In this document: piece after piece, positions 46,314-55,396 of the stretch
How positions within the stretch are numbered: position 1 is the stretch's first letter
Layout: each line of letters begins with the position of its first letter
Assembly (NCBI RefSeq): GCF_000368685.1
Contig: NZ_KB849628.1
Span: 574,442-638,441, forward strand
Direction of reading: 5' to 3'
DNA length: 64,000 bases
Source: Acinetobacter baylyi DSM 14961 = CIP 107474
Lineage (GTDB): Bacteria > Pseudomonadota > Gammaproteobacteria > Pseudomonadales > Moraxellaceae
Position numbers and translations under genes: made by a program
Notes under the pieces: model-generated
Databases searched by the model: none
Seen by the model: the letters and a program-made list of their open reading frames with translations, nothing else
What the model was told of the DNA's origin: nothing

Positions 46314-47456
46314 CTAACGGTCTATTTTCATCTGGGTAGACAGATATTTTACATCCTGTTTTAAAATCTGGATCAATGGACGTGTGAGCATTTCGTAGCG
46401 CCAGCCTAATAAGTATTCTGGCAACTCATCTTCACTGCGATGAAAGACGACATGCTGATACAGCGCATTTAACCATTTTTTACGGATGAGCACTTCTTTG
46501 GGAATTTGGGTTTGCTCAACAACCTGCTCGATGAGTTGAGTCATTTGATCAGTTACGTCTTGAGATGAATGACGAATTGGTTTTGCCATACGCAGTGGCC
46601 ATTCATGCTCTTCTGGTAAGAACTTCAACAAATCCAGAATGGTTTTGCCATGCTCACGAATCACATTGGGTCTAATTTCTTTGACTTGTGATAACTGGAA
46701 TGTATTTCTAGGATTTTTTTCAACCAGATCAATCATGGTTGAGTTTCTTAGAATAAAACTACGAGGCTGATTAATGGCTTTAATCAACTGCTCACGCCAG
46801 ACCATTAATTGCTGCAACTGCATCAATTGACGTCTGGAATGGCGATAATTTCCTACATCTGTATACAATAAATGCTGTGGCGTATCTGTACCAATTTCTT
46901 GGGTTAAATGACGACAATCTTCAAGTACATAATCGTAAAGCTGCTTTTCTTGTAATTGATGTTTTATTTGATCTGAAAGCTTAAGCAGATAGAGCACATC
47001 ATTGGCAGCATATTTCAATTGCTCATCGCTGAGTGGACGTGCAAGCCAGTCCGAACGTGTCTGATCTTTTTCAATTTCAATATCTAAAACGAGCTTTAAT
47101 GCCGCCTGATAACTGACTTGTAGACCGTGCCCTAAAAAAGACAATCCTACCTGGGTATCAAATACATTTTCTAAAAATTTTTGCTGCGCATAATGATAAA
47201 TCAGATCGATATCTTCACCACATGCATGAAATACATTTTGTTTTGAGGCATAGAGTTTTTGCCAGAAGATGCTCAGATCCAGTGCAGTTCCATCTAGTAA
47301 ATAAACCTGGCCATTCAGGTTTATTTGAAATACACCCAATTTCGGCCATAGTGTATCGACTTTGATAAATTCAGTATCAAGTCCATAAATTGAACATTGA
47401 TCCATTAACGACAAAACATCAGCAAGTTGATCTTGCTGCTGGATAAACTGAAACAT
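46314..47456 (-). CDS. rnd: Ribonuclease D
   Basis: RNase D trims the 3' ends of tRNA precursors. The ATG at 47456 with AGGA before it gives 380 residues, near the E. coli length of 375. The DEDDy exonuclease residues are present: GLDTEFIKVDT (Asp and Glu), FHACGEDIDLI (Asp), and the YxxxD motif in YAANDVLYLL. The C-terminal half is the HRDC-type helical region. Upstream in-frame codons up to 47510 are not well supported. It is the first gene of the rnd-ycgL string. Confidence 0.95.
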   Translation of the reverse strand: MFQFIQQQDQLADVLSLMDQCSIYGLDTEFIKVDTLWPKLGVFQINLNGQVYLLDGTALDLSIFWQKLYASKQNVFHACGEDIDLIYHYAQQKFLENVFDTQVGLSFLGHGLQVSYQAALKLVLDIEIEKDQTRSDWLARPLSDEQLKYAANDVLYLLKLSDQIKHQLQEKQLYDYVLEDCRHLTQEIGTDTPQHLLYTDVGNYRHSRRQLMQLQQLMVWREQLIKAINQPRSFILRNSTMIDLVEKNPRNTFQLSQVKEIRPNVIREHGKTILDLLKFLPEEHEWPLRMAKPIRHSSQDVTDQMTQLIEQVVEQTQIPKEVLIRKKWLNALYQHVVFHRSEDELPEYLLGWRYEMLTRPLIQILKQDVKYLSTQMKIDR

Positions 47457-47698
47457 GTTTTCCTGATTTAGCCACAATGAGCAATAGAGATTCTGGCATA
47501 TATATACCACTTAGATCTGATGTTTTGCCAGACAAACTGTTATTAATACTTTATTTTTTAAACAAAATGACTGCAACGTTTACTTTTTAAACAAATAGTC
47601 AATTTTAATCACTTATCATTTCGCATATTTATCGAAAATTTAATCTGTTCTTTTTGATGGGTGTAACTTGTAAAAATGAAATAAACAATCCAAATTGT

Positions 47699-48295
47699 CT
47701 ATTTCATTTTCATACGATTATGTACAGCCTGACTCAAGGTATGACTGTCTACATACTCAAGTTCGCCGCCCTGTGGAACACCCTGTGCAATACGAGTCAT
47801 ATGTACTGGAAGATGTTTGGTTGCTTCAAGCAAATAATGTGCTGTTGCTTGTCCTTCTACAGTTGCATTAGTCGCTAGAATAACCTCTTCAATTTCACCA
47901 GAGCTTAAGCGCTGAATCAAATAAGGAATTCCGATTTCTTCGGGACCTATTCCATCCAGTGGAGATAAATGTCCCCCTAAAACATGGTACTTACCGCGAA
48001 AGCTACCACTTTGTTCAATCGCCATGACATCGGCTGGAGATTCCACCACACATAACAAATGCTGATCTCGGTCATTGGATAGACAAATATCACAAATTTC
48101 GTTTTCAGTCAGTGAATGACAAATCTTGCATTCATGAATATGTGAAGATGCCTCATGCAGAGCATGCGCAAGGCCAAATGCACCTTCTCGATTCTTCATG
48201 AGTAAATGTAACGCCATGCGTTGAGCCGATTTCGGCCCAACGCTTGGTAAGATACGTAGTGCTTGAACCAGTTGTTCAAATCGATCACTAAACAC
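47699..48295 (-). CDS. recR: Recombination mediator RecR
   Basis: RecR works with RecO and RecF to load RecA at gaps. The GTG at 48295 gives 198 residues, the normal length; upstream in-frame sequence overlaps ebfC and is not expected. Motifs: an HhH (ILPSVGPKSAQRMALHLL), a zinc finger (CKICHSLTENEICDIC) and a Toprim domain (CVVESPADVMAIE, YHVLGGHLSPLDGIGPE). AAGGAT precedes the GTG. It lies 13 bases after ebfC, a conserved pair. Confidence 0.95.
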   Translation of the reverse strand: MFSDRFEQLVQALRILPSVGPKSAQRMALHLLMKNREGAFGLAHALHEASSHIHECKICHSLTENEICDICLSNDRDQHLLCVVESPADVMAIEQSGSFRGKYHVLGGHLSPLDGIGPEEIGIPYLIQRLSSGEIEEVILATNATVEGQATAHYLLEATKHLPVHMTRIAQGVPQGGELEYVDSHTLSQAVHNRMKMK

Positions 48296-48308
48296 GTTAT
48301 CTTTATCC

Positions 48309-48638
48309 TTAAAATAAACCTGACAAGCCAGGTGGCAAACCCATACCTGAATTGGCACCTTTCATTTTTTCATCTGCCACGGCTTCTGCCTGACGCACAG
48401 CATCATTTACAGCTGCAGCAATCAAATCTTCAATCATTTCTGGTTCATCCTGAAGCAGATCAGGATTAATCTCAATACGCTTAACCACAAAGCGACCTGT
48501 CATGGTGACTTTCACTAAACCGCCGCCTGCTTCTGCCTGAACTTCAGTTTTGGCCAGCTCTTCTTTGGCCTTCTTAGCATTGGCTTCCATATCTTTTTGC
48601 ATGCGCTGTGCTTGCTGCATAAGCATATTAATGTTCAT
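48309..48638 (-). CDS. ebfC: YbaB/EbfC-family nucleoid-associated protein
   Basis: A 109-residue protein of the YbaB/EbfC DNA-binding family. It begins [20 protein letters not shown] and has the conserved [20 protein letters not shown] segment, with a Gly/Pro-rich tail ([10 protein letters not shown]). GGAG lies about eight bases before the ATG at 48638. It normally sits between dnaX and recR; here metZ is upstream, so dnaX has been separated. Confidence 0.93.
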   Translation of the reverse strand: MNINMLMQQAQRMQKDMEANAKKAKEELAKTEVQAEAGGGLVKVTMTGRFVVKRIEINPDLLQDEPEMIEDLIAAAVNDAVRQAEAVADEKMKGANSGMGLPPGLSGLF

Positions 48639-48672
48639 CAATTTTTCTCCAAAACAACTTAACTTAATGAGT

Positions 48673-49863
48673 TTAAATTAAAGCCAAACCACGATCTAAG
48701 TCGCGGATAATATCTGAAATATCTTCTAAACCAACAGAAACCCGAATCAAACCTTCCTGTATGCCTGCTGCCTGTTTTGCTTCAGGTGACAATTTACCAT
48801 GTGTGGTTGTTGCGGGATGGGTAATGGTCGATTTCACATCACCCAAATTACCTGTGATTGAAATAAATTGGGTATTGTCGATGACTTTCCAAGCCCCTTC
48901 GCGTCCACCTTTCACCACAAATGAGACAATACCGCCGAAACCCTGTTGCTGTTTGGTCGCGCGTTCATGACCAATATGCTGTGGTAAACCTGCGTAATAC
49001 ACTTTTTCAACGTTTTTGTGCTGATCTAGCCACTCTGCAAGCTGTTGGGCATTTTCACAATGCGCTTTCATTCTTAAACGTAAAGTTTCTAGACCTTTTA
49101 AGAATACCCATGCATTGAACGGACTCATTGATGGCCCAAGTGTACGTACTACACCAAAGACTTCTTCGAGTAATTTATGACTGCCTGTAACTGCTCCACC
49201 AAGTGCGCGTCCCTGACCATCAATATATTTGGTCGCCGAATACATGACTAAGTCTGCACCAAGTTTGAGTGGTTGCTGTAATGCAGGTGTACAAAAGCTG
49301 TTGTCCACCACAAGCATTGCATTGTGGGCATGAGCAATCTCTGCAAGTGCTGGAATATCCGCAATTTCAGCCAAGGGATTCGATGGAGATTCGATAAACA
49401 ACATTTTGGTTTCTGGGCGCATCGCATTTTTCCATGCATCCAGATCGTTTAAATCAACAAAAGTGATATCTACAGCAAATTTGGCAACATATTTTTCAAA
49501 CAAGGCCACAATTGAACCAAATACAGCACGCGAGCAAATCACATGATCGCCTGCTTTTAAAAAAGCCATGCAGACCGATAAAAGAGCGCCCATGCCTGAA
49601 CTGGTCGCTACCGCACGCTCCGCACCATCCATAGCAGCCAAACGCTTTTCAAACATGGCAACCGTTGGATTGGTAAAACGAGAATAGATATTACCTGATA
49701 CTTCACCTGAAAATTTTGCCGCTGCCTCAGCCGCATTTTCATAAACGAAAGATGAGGTCAAGAAAATAGGTTCAGCATGTTCACCCTCAAAACTACGGGT
49801 ATGACCTGTACGAATTGCTAAAGTATCTAACTGGTATTCTAATTCATCGTTTTGGCTATGCAT
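48673..49863 (-). CDS. metZ: O-succinylhomoserine sulfhydrylase
   Basis: MetZ makes homocysteine from O-succinylhomoserine and sulfide with pyridoxal phosphate, a direct sulfhydrylation route. The 396-residue protein has the Cys/Met metabolism PLP fold: [36 protein letters not shown], and the PLP Lys in [17 protein letters not shown]. Other enzymes of this fold, such as MetB or a gamma-lyase, are alternatives, but the Pseudomonas/Acinetobacter context favours MetZ. It is 34 bases from ebfC on the same strand. Confidence 0.9.
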   Translation of the reverse strand: MHSQNDELEYQLDTLAIRTGHTRSFEGEHAEPIFLTSSFVYENAAEAAAKFSGEVSGNIYSRFTNPTVAMFEKRLAAMDGAERAVATSSGMGALLSVCMAFLKAGDHVICSRAVFGSIVALFEKYVAKFAVDITFVDLNDLDAWKNAMRPETKMLFIESPSNPLAEIADIPALAEIAHAHNAMLVVDNSFCTPALQQPLKLGADLVMYSATKYIDGQGRALGGAVTGSHKLLEEVFGVVRTLGPSMSPFNAWVFLKGLETLRLRMKAHCENAQQLAEWLDQHKNVEKVYYAGLPQHIGHERATKQQQGFGGIVSFVVKGGREGAWKVIDNTQFISITGNLGDVKSTITHPATTTHGKLSPEAKQAAGIQEGLIRVSVGLEDISDIIRDLDRGLALI

Positions 49864-49997
49864 TGCTCTGTTCTCAGTCTAAAGACCGCTCATGTGAAAA
49901 AACTGCCAACATTTTGAGCGTGTACGGTATTTAAGGTCAAGGTAAAAGATAAAATTATCGCTTAGACTTCAATCAAACTTTTTCGGATCTTAGAAAT

Positions 49998-51101
49998 ATG
50001 CAAAGAATGGAGTCAATCAAATCACTTATCCATCATCAGCAAATCAAACTCAAACATCTTTCAGCGCGTATTTTTAATGAAAAATCACTGGTTTTATCAC
50101 AAACTACTCCTTATGAAGTAATTGCTGAATTTGATCAGACCAAGATTCGTTATTATGCAGCACAACAAAGGCTTTATAAAGAACCTTTGGTCTTTGTCGC
50201 CCCGCTTGCCATTAACATGGACATTTATGATCTGTACCCTTATCGCTCGCTGATTCAATATTTTCAAGCGCAAGGTTTTGATGTTTATCTGATCGACTGG
50301 GGACGTTTGACTTATCAAGATCGACATCTCAACTTTTTGTCATTTATTAGAAAAGCCCTTCCTGAATATATTCAAGTGATTCGTACACATTCACAAAGTG
50401 ATAAGATTTCTTTGCATGGCTGGAGCATGGCAGGTATTTTTGTCTTATTATACAGCGCGCTCAATCAACCGAATCATGTTAAAAATCTCATTGTGTTGGG
50501 TAGCCCAATTGATAGCTATGCATCTGGGCGAATTGGTAAACTTTATCAATTTGTGCATAAAAGCATTGCGAGTAACAAAAAACTTCAAACTCGACTTTAT
50601 TCTGGTCTTCCTAAACGCCTCATTCATACACCCGGTATTCTCAATGCGTTAGGTTTCAAAATTCTTGATCCTAAAGGCTGGATAGATGGACATATTCAAC
50701 TTTTGAAAAACCTTGAAAACAAAAAACTGGTGCAGGAGCACGCAACTTTAGGCCACTTTCTCAATAATATGATCGATTATCCCGCAGGCATTAATCAAGA
50801 TATGTTATTTAATGTCTGGCTGCAAAATCCACTTAAACATGGTGCAATTCGCCTACAGGATCAAGTGATTGAATTAAAAAATATTCAATCTTCTTTGTTG
50901 ATTGGTGCAGGTCGTAGTGATCAGCTTGTGACAGCAGATGCAGTAAAACCTTTGACGCAATTGACAAGCAGTAGTGATGTCACGTTTACTCTTATCCCTG
51001 GCGGTCACTTAGGGCTAATGTCGAGTCAAGCCAGTTCTGAAGAATTTTGGCCGATGTTTAAGCATTGGTTGGCACAACGTTCAACACAAATTCAAGGGTA
51101 G
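49998..51101 (+). CDS. PhaC-like alpha/beta hydrolase with Ser in the nucleophile box
   Basis: A 367-residue alpha/beta-hydrolase that resembles class III PHA synthase (PhaC). The region FVAPLAINMDIYDLYPYRSL and VYLIDWGRLTYQDRHLNF follow PhaC, and the box reads LHGWSMAG with Ser143 in place of the PhaC Cys. GRSDQLVTADAVKPL and GGHLGLMSS supply likely Asp and His. The Ser suggests hydrolysis or transacylation rather than PHA polymerisation, but this is inference. No phaA, phaB or phaE is nearby. It is followed by a dehydrogenase gene with 3 bases between. Confidence 0.78.
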   Translation: MQRMESIKSLIHHQQIKLKHLSARIFNEKSLVLSQTTPYEVIAEFDQTKIRYYAAQQRLYKEPLVFVAPLAINMDIYDLYPYRSLIQYFQAQGFDVYLIDWGRLTYQDRHLNFLSFIRKALPEYIQVIRTHSQSDKISLHGWSMAGIFVLLYSALNQPNHVKNLIVLGSPIDSYASGRIGKLYQFVHKSIASNKKLQTRLYSGLPKRLIHTPGILNALGFKILDPKGWIDGHIQLLKNLENKKLVQEHATLGHFLNNMIDYPAGINQDMLFNVWLQNPLKHGAIRLQDQVIELKNIQSSLLIGAGRSDQLVTADAVKPLTQLTSSSDVTFTLIPGGHLGLMSSQASSEEFWPMFKHWLAQRSTQIQG

Positions 51102-51104
51102 ATT

Positions 51105-51977
51105 ATGATTCAATCAGTTGCATTTATTGGCTTGGGCGCGATGGGCTATCGTATGGCATCGCATTTACCGCGGCACTTCGATACAGTTTATGTCTGGAAT
51201 CGAAGTTTTGAAAAAGCCAAACAACATGCAACTGAATATGGCACACAAGCAGTTGAATTATCTCAAGCAGTTCAAGCAGACATTATTTTTTCATGTCTAC
51301 CGACCAGTGCTGATGTAGCACAATTAGTTGAAAATCTTGAATTAAAACCAGGAACAATTTGGGTCGACTGTACCAGTGGTGTACCAGATTTAGCTCGTCA
51401 ACTTGTGACTCAACTCAAAAATCAAGGTGTAGATTATCTTGATGCACCTGTTAGTGGTCAAACCATTGGTGCGGATAATGCAACTTTGACCGTCATGGTG
51501 GGTGGTGATTTCACAGCATTTGAACGTGCCTACCCTGCGATGCAAGCATTTGGCAAGCTGATTAAACATGTGGGTGAGTCTGGTGCTGGTTTTGCGGTAA
51601 AAGCAGTCAATAATATGTTGCTTGCGGTCAACCTCTGGTCAGTTGCCGAAGGCTTTACAACGCTTAAAGCACATGGAGTGAATCTTGGAGAAGCACTTGA
51701 TTGTATTAATGCATCAAGCGGTAAAAGTGGTGTGACGGAGACCATTTTCCCTCAGCGTGTATTGAATCGTAGTTTTCCTGTTACTTTTGCACTTCCGTTA
51801 CTTGCCAAAGATGCTGGTATAGCACTAGATCTCGTGCATGCGGCAAAACTTCCTGCGCCGTTGATTGCTTTAACTCAAAGTTTAATTCAGGCTGCAAATC
51901 AAACTGCTGAAGAAAATAGTGATTTTTCTGCTGCTGTGAAAATGTACGAATCGTGGAGCAAAATTACACTTGAGTAA
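51105..51977 (+). CDS. NAD(P)-dependent beta-hydroxyacid dehydrogenase
   Basis: A 290-residue member of the 3-hydroxyisobutyrate dehydrogenase family (MmsB/GarR/YihU-like). It has the Rossmann motif [15 protein letters not shown], the substrate loop [22 protein letters not shown] and the catalytic Lys in [17 protein letters not shown]. The substrate cannot be assigned: 3-hydroxyisobutyrate, tartronate semialdehyde and related acids are all possible. It begins 3 bases after the PhaC-like gene, so the two probably act on related acyl substrates. Confidence 0.87.
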   Translation: MIQSVAFIGLGAMGYRMASHLPRHFDTVYVWNRSFEKAKQHATEYGTQAVELSQAVQADIIFSCLPTSADVAQLVENLELKPGTIWVDCTSGVPDLARQLVTQLKNQGVDYLDAPVSGQTIGADNATLTVMVGGDFTAFERAYPAMQAFGKLIKHVGESGAGFAVKAVNNMLLAVNLWSVAEGFTTLKAHGVNLGEALDCINASSGKSGVTETIFPQRVLNRSFPVTFALPLLAKDAGIALDLVHAAKLPAPLIALTQSLIQAANQTAEENSDFSAAVKMYESWSKITLE

Positions 51978-52063
51978 TTAATCGACATTGAATTTTTTTA
52001 TAAACACCCTATATTGAGAAATAGGTCGTTACAATTAAATCGACACATAAAGAGGATACGCTC

Positions 52064-52333
52064 ATGAATAAGCTTGCTGTTGCACTTTTTACTGGAATGA
52101 TGACCTTTGCTGGTGTTTCCGTACAGGCTGCAACACCTGAACAAGAGTGTAAGAAATTACAAGATGACTATAATCTGATTTATGCATCTAAAGGTTTTTG
52201 TTTTAAAGATCCTGAAGCCAAGGCCAAATATGGCAATGACAATTGCTTTACCACCAAACCAAAATTTTCAGATAAAGAGCAGCAACGTCTTGACCAGATC
52301 AAGGATCGTCAGAAAGAATTGAATTGTAAATAA
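52064..52333 (+). CDS. Exported YARHG-domain protein
   Basis: An 89-residue protein with signal peptide (about residues 1-22, VSVQAATPE). The mature part contains a YARHG-type motif (YNLIYASKGFCFKDPEAKAKYG) and four Cys residues that could form two disulfides in the periplasm. The YARHG domain is found in extracellular proteins of unknown role. It is an isolated gene with its own upstream region and lies 25 bases before hinT. Confidence 0.75.
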   Translation: MNKLAVALFTGMMTFAGVSVQAATPEQECKKLQDDYNLIYASKGFCFKDPEAKAKYGNDNCFTTKPKFSDKEQQRLDQIKDRQKELNCK

Positions 52334-52358
52334 GAACTGCACTTTATAAGGAAACACA

Positions 52359-52772
52359 ATGGCATATAACGATCAGAACATATTTGCTCGTATTCTTCGC
52401 GATGAACTGCCTGCAATTAAAGTCTATGAAGATGACCAAGTATTGGCTTTTATGGACATTATGCCTCAAGCGGATGGTCATACTTTGGTTATTCCTAAAG
52501 TTCCTGCTGAAACTTTATTGGACTTGCCACCAGAAGCAGCAGCCTACACCATTCAGATTGTGCAGAAAGTTGCAAAAGCAATTGAAACAGGTCTCGATGT
52601 CAAGGGAATCGTTTTAATGCAGCTTTCTGGTTCATCTGCTGGACAAACCGTTCCACATGTTCATTTCCACCTTATTCCAAGCTCAATCCATGAATTAGGC
52701 CGACATGCGGCCCAAATGGGTGATCAAGAAAAAATTAAGGCCTTAGCTGAAAAAATCAAAGCAGCGCTTTAA
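52359..52772 (+). CDS. hinT: HIT family nucleotide hydrolase (HinT-like)
   Basis: A 137-residue HIT protein, a purine nucleoside phosphoramidase. The histidine triad is complete: TVPHVHFHLIP. The N-terminal FARILRDELPAIKVYEDDQVLAFMDI and VIPKVPAETL match the branch. AAGGAAACACA precedes the ATG. Though 25 bases after the YARHG gene, it is probably not functionally linked to it. Confidence 0.92.
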   Translation: MAYNDQNIFARILRDELPAIKVYEDDQVLAFMDIMPQADGHTLVIPKVPAETLLDLPPEAAAYTIQIVQKVAKAIETGLDVKGIVLMQLSGSSAGQTVPHVHFHLIPSSIHELGRHAAQMGDQEKIKALAEKIKAAL

Positions 52773-52789
52773 ATAAAATGATGTATATC

Positions 52790-52813
52790 AAAGGAGCTAA
52801 GGCTCCTTTTTTA
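52790..52813 (+). terminator. Terminator after the HIT-family gene
   Basis: AAAGGAGC, a TAAG loop and GCTCCTTT, followed by T-run. Confidence 0.85.
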
Positions 52814-53019
52814 TTTTTTTAAATAATAAAAATAAAGAGTTAGTTCTAAAAAATCGTATATATCGTCATTAAATTGTCATTTACTCTTCACCCATTTGTA
52901 ACAAAGTTTGCAGATACTGCTTAGCAAGTTGGTGAGCTTATGTAACTTTTTGTACAAAAGTCAGCTAAAAAAAGTTAATTCGGCTTTTTGCCAGTTACAA
53001 AAAAATCTGGAGATATTTG

Positions 53020-54123
53020 ATGAAAAAATTACTTCTTGCAGCGACTGTTGCAACACTGAGCCTAAGCGCAGCACACGCAGCTCCTACCCTTTACGGTAAG
53101 ATCAATTTGACGCTTGACCAAGTAGATAACAGCGATTTTGCTGGAAATAATGTCACTGCACTAAATTCGAATGCATCCCGAATTGGTATTAAGGGCGAAG
53201 AAAAACTGACTGATAATATCTCAGTGTTATATTTAGCGGAATGGGCAATTTCAACTGATGGTTCTGGCTCTGATACAGACTTAAGTGCACGTAACCGCTA
53301 CTTAGGTTTAAAATTTAAGGACATTGGCTCTCTTAAAGCAGGTAAATACGATTCATATTTCAAAAGTGCCGCTGGAAATAATCAAGATATTTTCAATGAC
53401 CACACGATATTGGATATGACGTCTGTACTTCACGGTGAAGAACGTTTAAATAACGTGATTGGTTTTGAGACCGATAAAAACCTGATCATCCCTGGCTTAC
53501 AGTTTAATATCATGTCACAACAAGGCGAAGATACCAAAACTGACAATACAACGCTTGGACAAGAAGGTAAGCGTAACGGCTTTGGTGATGGAATTTCTAC
53601 CTCATTAAGCTATGACAACAAAGACTATGGTTTGTCTGCCGCAATTGCAGGTAACTTTGGTGTGGCTGGTAAATATAATGCCTACAGCCTTTCTGGAATC
53701 TACTCGGATGCCATTCGTGTAACAGGATCATTTGATTTTAGCAAATACGGCGTTGACGGCTTGGTGTTTGGTGCATTATGGCAAAATGCAAAACCAACTG
53801 ATGATACTGTTTTAACTGTTTCAGGAACAGGAACCAGCGCGGTAACTACAACCTTTAAAGGGCTTGAAGAAGATGCATTCAGCTTAACTGCTGCGTATGT
53901 AATTCCTTCTACACCTTGGAAAATCAAAGGTGAGTATGTTGAATCGAATACCTCTGTAGATAGTCGTTCTGATCGTAAAATTTCTCAGTATGGTCTAGGT
54001 GTTGACTACAACCTCAATAAACAAGCACGTTTATATGGTGTTCTAGCTCAACAAAAACGTGACTGGTTGGCAAGTGATGATAAGAAAACTGTAGTCGGTT
54101 TAGGTATGGAATATAATTTCTAA
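53020..54123 (+). CDS. General porin, Gram-negative type
   Basis: A 367-residue outer membrane porin with a signal peptide ending at SAAHAAP, followed by TLYGKINLTLDQVD, the standard first strand. The barrel pattern (alternating hydrophobic residues) continues to the C-terminal Phe (GLGMEYNF). The N-terminal ATG at 53020 with GGAGA upstream is used. Large Asn/Asp-rich loops occur near residues 150-190 and 260-290. It is related to the trimeric porins of Neisseria and Bordetella; the substrates are not apparent. It is closed by a terminator. Confidence 0.88.
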   Translation: MKKLLLAATVATLSLSAAHAAPTLYGKINLTLDQVDNSDFAGNNVTALNSNASRIGIKGEEKLTDNISVLYLAEWAISTDGSGSDTDLSARNRYLGLKFKDIGSLKAGKYDSYFKSAAGNNQDIFNDHTILDMTSVLHGEERLNNVIGFETDKNLIIPGLQFNIMSQQGEDTKTDNTTLGQEGKRNGFGDGISTSLSYDNKDYGLSAAIAGNFGVAGKYNAYSLSGIYSDAIRVTGSFDFSKYGVDGLVFGALWQNAKPTDDTVLTVSGTGTSAVTTTFKGLEEDAFSLTAAYVIPSTPWKIKGEYVESNTSVDSRSDRKISQYGLGVDYNLNKQARLYGVLAQQKRDWLASDDKKTVVGLGMEYNF

Positions 54124-54144
54124 GTAAATTCTCCATGCATAAAA

Positions 54145-54177
54145 AAATAAAAGGGCATCTACCCTTTTATTTTTTTA
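54145..54177. terminator. Terminator between the porin and DUF937 genes
   Basis: AATAAAAGGG and CCCTTTTATT with a CATCTA loop and a long T-run, at the convergent ends of the two genes. It overlaps the last codons of the DUF937 gene. Confidence 0.83.
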
Positions 54178-54796
54178 AGAATCCTGACACCAGATTTAAA
54201 ACATTTTGAATATCCTGATTTGCTTCTTGAGGATTGGTTTTTTCACCTTGAGGGGTGAGTGCATTAATAATTTGCGGCAATACCGAAGAGATTGCTCCAT
54301 AGACATCTTGCTTAGGAACCTGTGTCTGTTGTGCAACTTGTTCGACTTCATTTTCATCAAACAATTGCTCTACTTCTGCCGTAGATACATTGTGATCATT
54401 ACTTTGTTGTGGATCTACCCAACTTTGTACCTGTGTACCCAAACCTGAATTTTTTAACTTATCTAATGCACCTTGCAAACCGCCCTGCTTTTGAATCCAA
54501 GCCAGAATAATCGGCACAACGGCAATAAGAATTGCCTGCGTGGTTCCTCCACCAGAACGATTTGTAGTATTTGAGCTTGCTGTACCTGCACCGAATTGAC
54601 TTAAAACTGAACCTAAAATTCCACCTAGTCCACGGTCAGTATTTTGAGTATTTCCCTGATTTTGTGGTTGCTGATTTGCACCAAGCTGACCCAATACCGA
54701 ACCTAAAATTCCACCTAATCCGCTTTGAGAAGACTGAGAACTATTACCTAAAGCCTGCTTTGCCAAAGCTTCAATTATATTGGTCAAATCCGTCAT
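54167..54796 (-). CDS. YidB-like DUF937 protein
   Basis: A 209-residue soluble protein. The N-terminal third has two copies of a GLGGILGSVLxQxGA motif (residues about 25-38 and 55-70) joined by an Asn/Gln-rich linker. The DUF937 region is in the middle (IQAILIAVVPIILAWIQKQGGLQ and LKNSGLGTQVQSWVDPQQSN). The family includes E. coli YidB and is of unknown function. The repeat may be expanded in some strains. It is transcribed alone. Confidence 0.82.
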   Translation of the reverse strand: MTDLTNIIEALAKQALGNSSQSSQSGLGGILGSVLGQLGANQQPQNQGNTQNTDRGLGGILGSVLSQFGAGTASSNTTNRSGGGTTQAILIAVVPIILAWIQKQGGLQGALDKLKNSGLGTQVQSWVDPQQSNDHNVSTAEVEQLFDENEVEQVAQQTQVPKQDVYGAISSVLPQIINALTPQGEKTNPQEANQDIQNVLNLVSGFLKK

Positions 54797-54902
54797 TTTA
54801 TATTTTTCCTCATTTACTCACGATCAATCTATATTGAGCATAAATAAATCGAACTGACGATTCAAAATACAATTTGTGTTTTTTTGCAGGATAAAAGTGT
54901 GC

Positions 54903-55364
54903 TTACCAACGGAATTTGTCCCAATTTTCTGGATTTGCCCAAAATTTTGAATTAAACCAATCTGGAACATGTTTATAGGTCAAGATATTAAATTGCCACA
55001 AAGCAAAATCTGCATCATGCGACGTTTTGTCGATGAGCTGAGTAAAACCCAATGAACGTAATAATTTTTCATCTTGAAATCTCGACACAACGACAATACG
55101 TTTTGCCATCAGATCACGCAGTCTGACCAATATCTGTGCTTTTTGGACTTCTGGGAGTACAAGCATCTGTTCTGTATCTAAAACCACAAAACCAAGATCG
55201 TAACGCTGAGTAAAAGGAAGATTTAGAAACTCATTTACGTTAAAATAGTGCCACTGGATTGCGCTATTCTGGTCAATTTTTTGACCTATACAGAGTGCAG
55301 TATGTATGGGCTGTTCACTTGATAAATCGTCTAGCATAGAAGTGATGACATTCTGTTCAGCCAT
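54903..55364 (-). CDS. DUF6231-like protein of unknown function
   Basis: A 153-residue soluble protein with alternating helices and strands (VVLDTEQMLVL, MAKRIVVVSRFQDEKLLRSLGF) and a conserved aromatic C-terminus (PDWFNSKFWANPENWDKFRW). The closing pattern suggests DUF6231. The central fold resembles a Rossmann-like methyltransferase core without its SAM motif, but I am not sure. It is divergent from the DUF2797 gene, with 32 bases between. Confidence 0.65.
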   Translation of the reverse strand: MAEQNVITSMLDDLSSEQPIHTALCIGQKIDQNSAIQWHYFNVNEFLNLPFTQRYDLGFVVLDTEQMLVLPEVQKAQILVRLRDLMAKRIVVVSRFQDEKLLRSLGFTQLIDKTSHDADFALWQFNILTYKHVPDWFNSKFWANPENWDKFRW

Positions 55365-55396
55365 AACTGCAACCTTTTTAATGTGAGTTTAGATTG

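Noticed and set aside
48296..48358. Longer RecR N-terminus starting inside ebfC
   Set aside because: The extra residues do not resemble RecR, and a GTG with AAGGAT gives the normal 198-residue length.
53017..53019. TTG start of the porin
   Set aside because: The adjacent ATG at 53020 gives the normal signal peptide.
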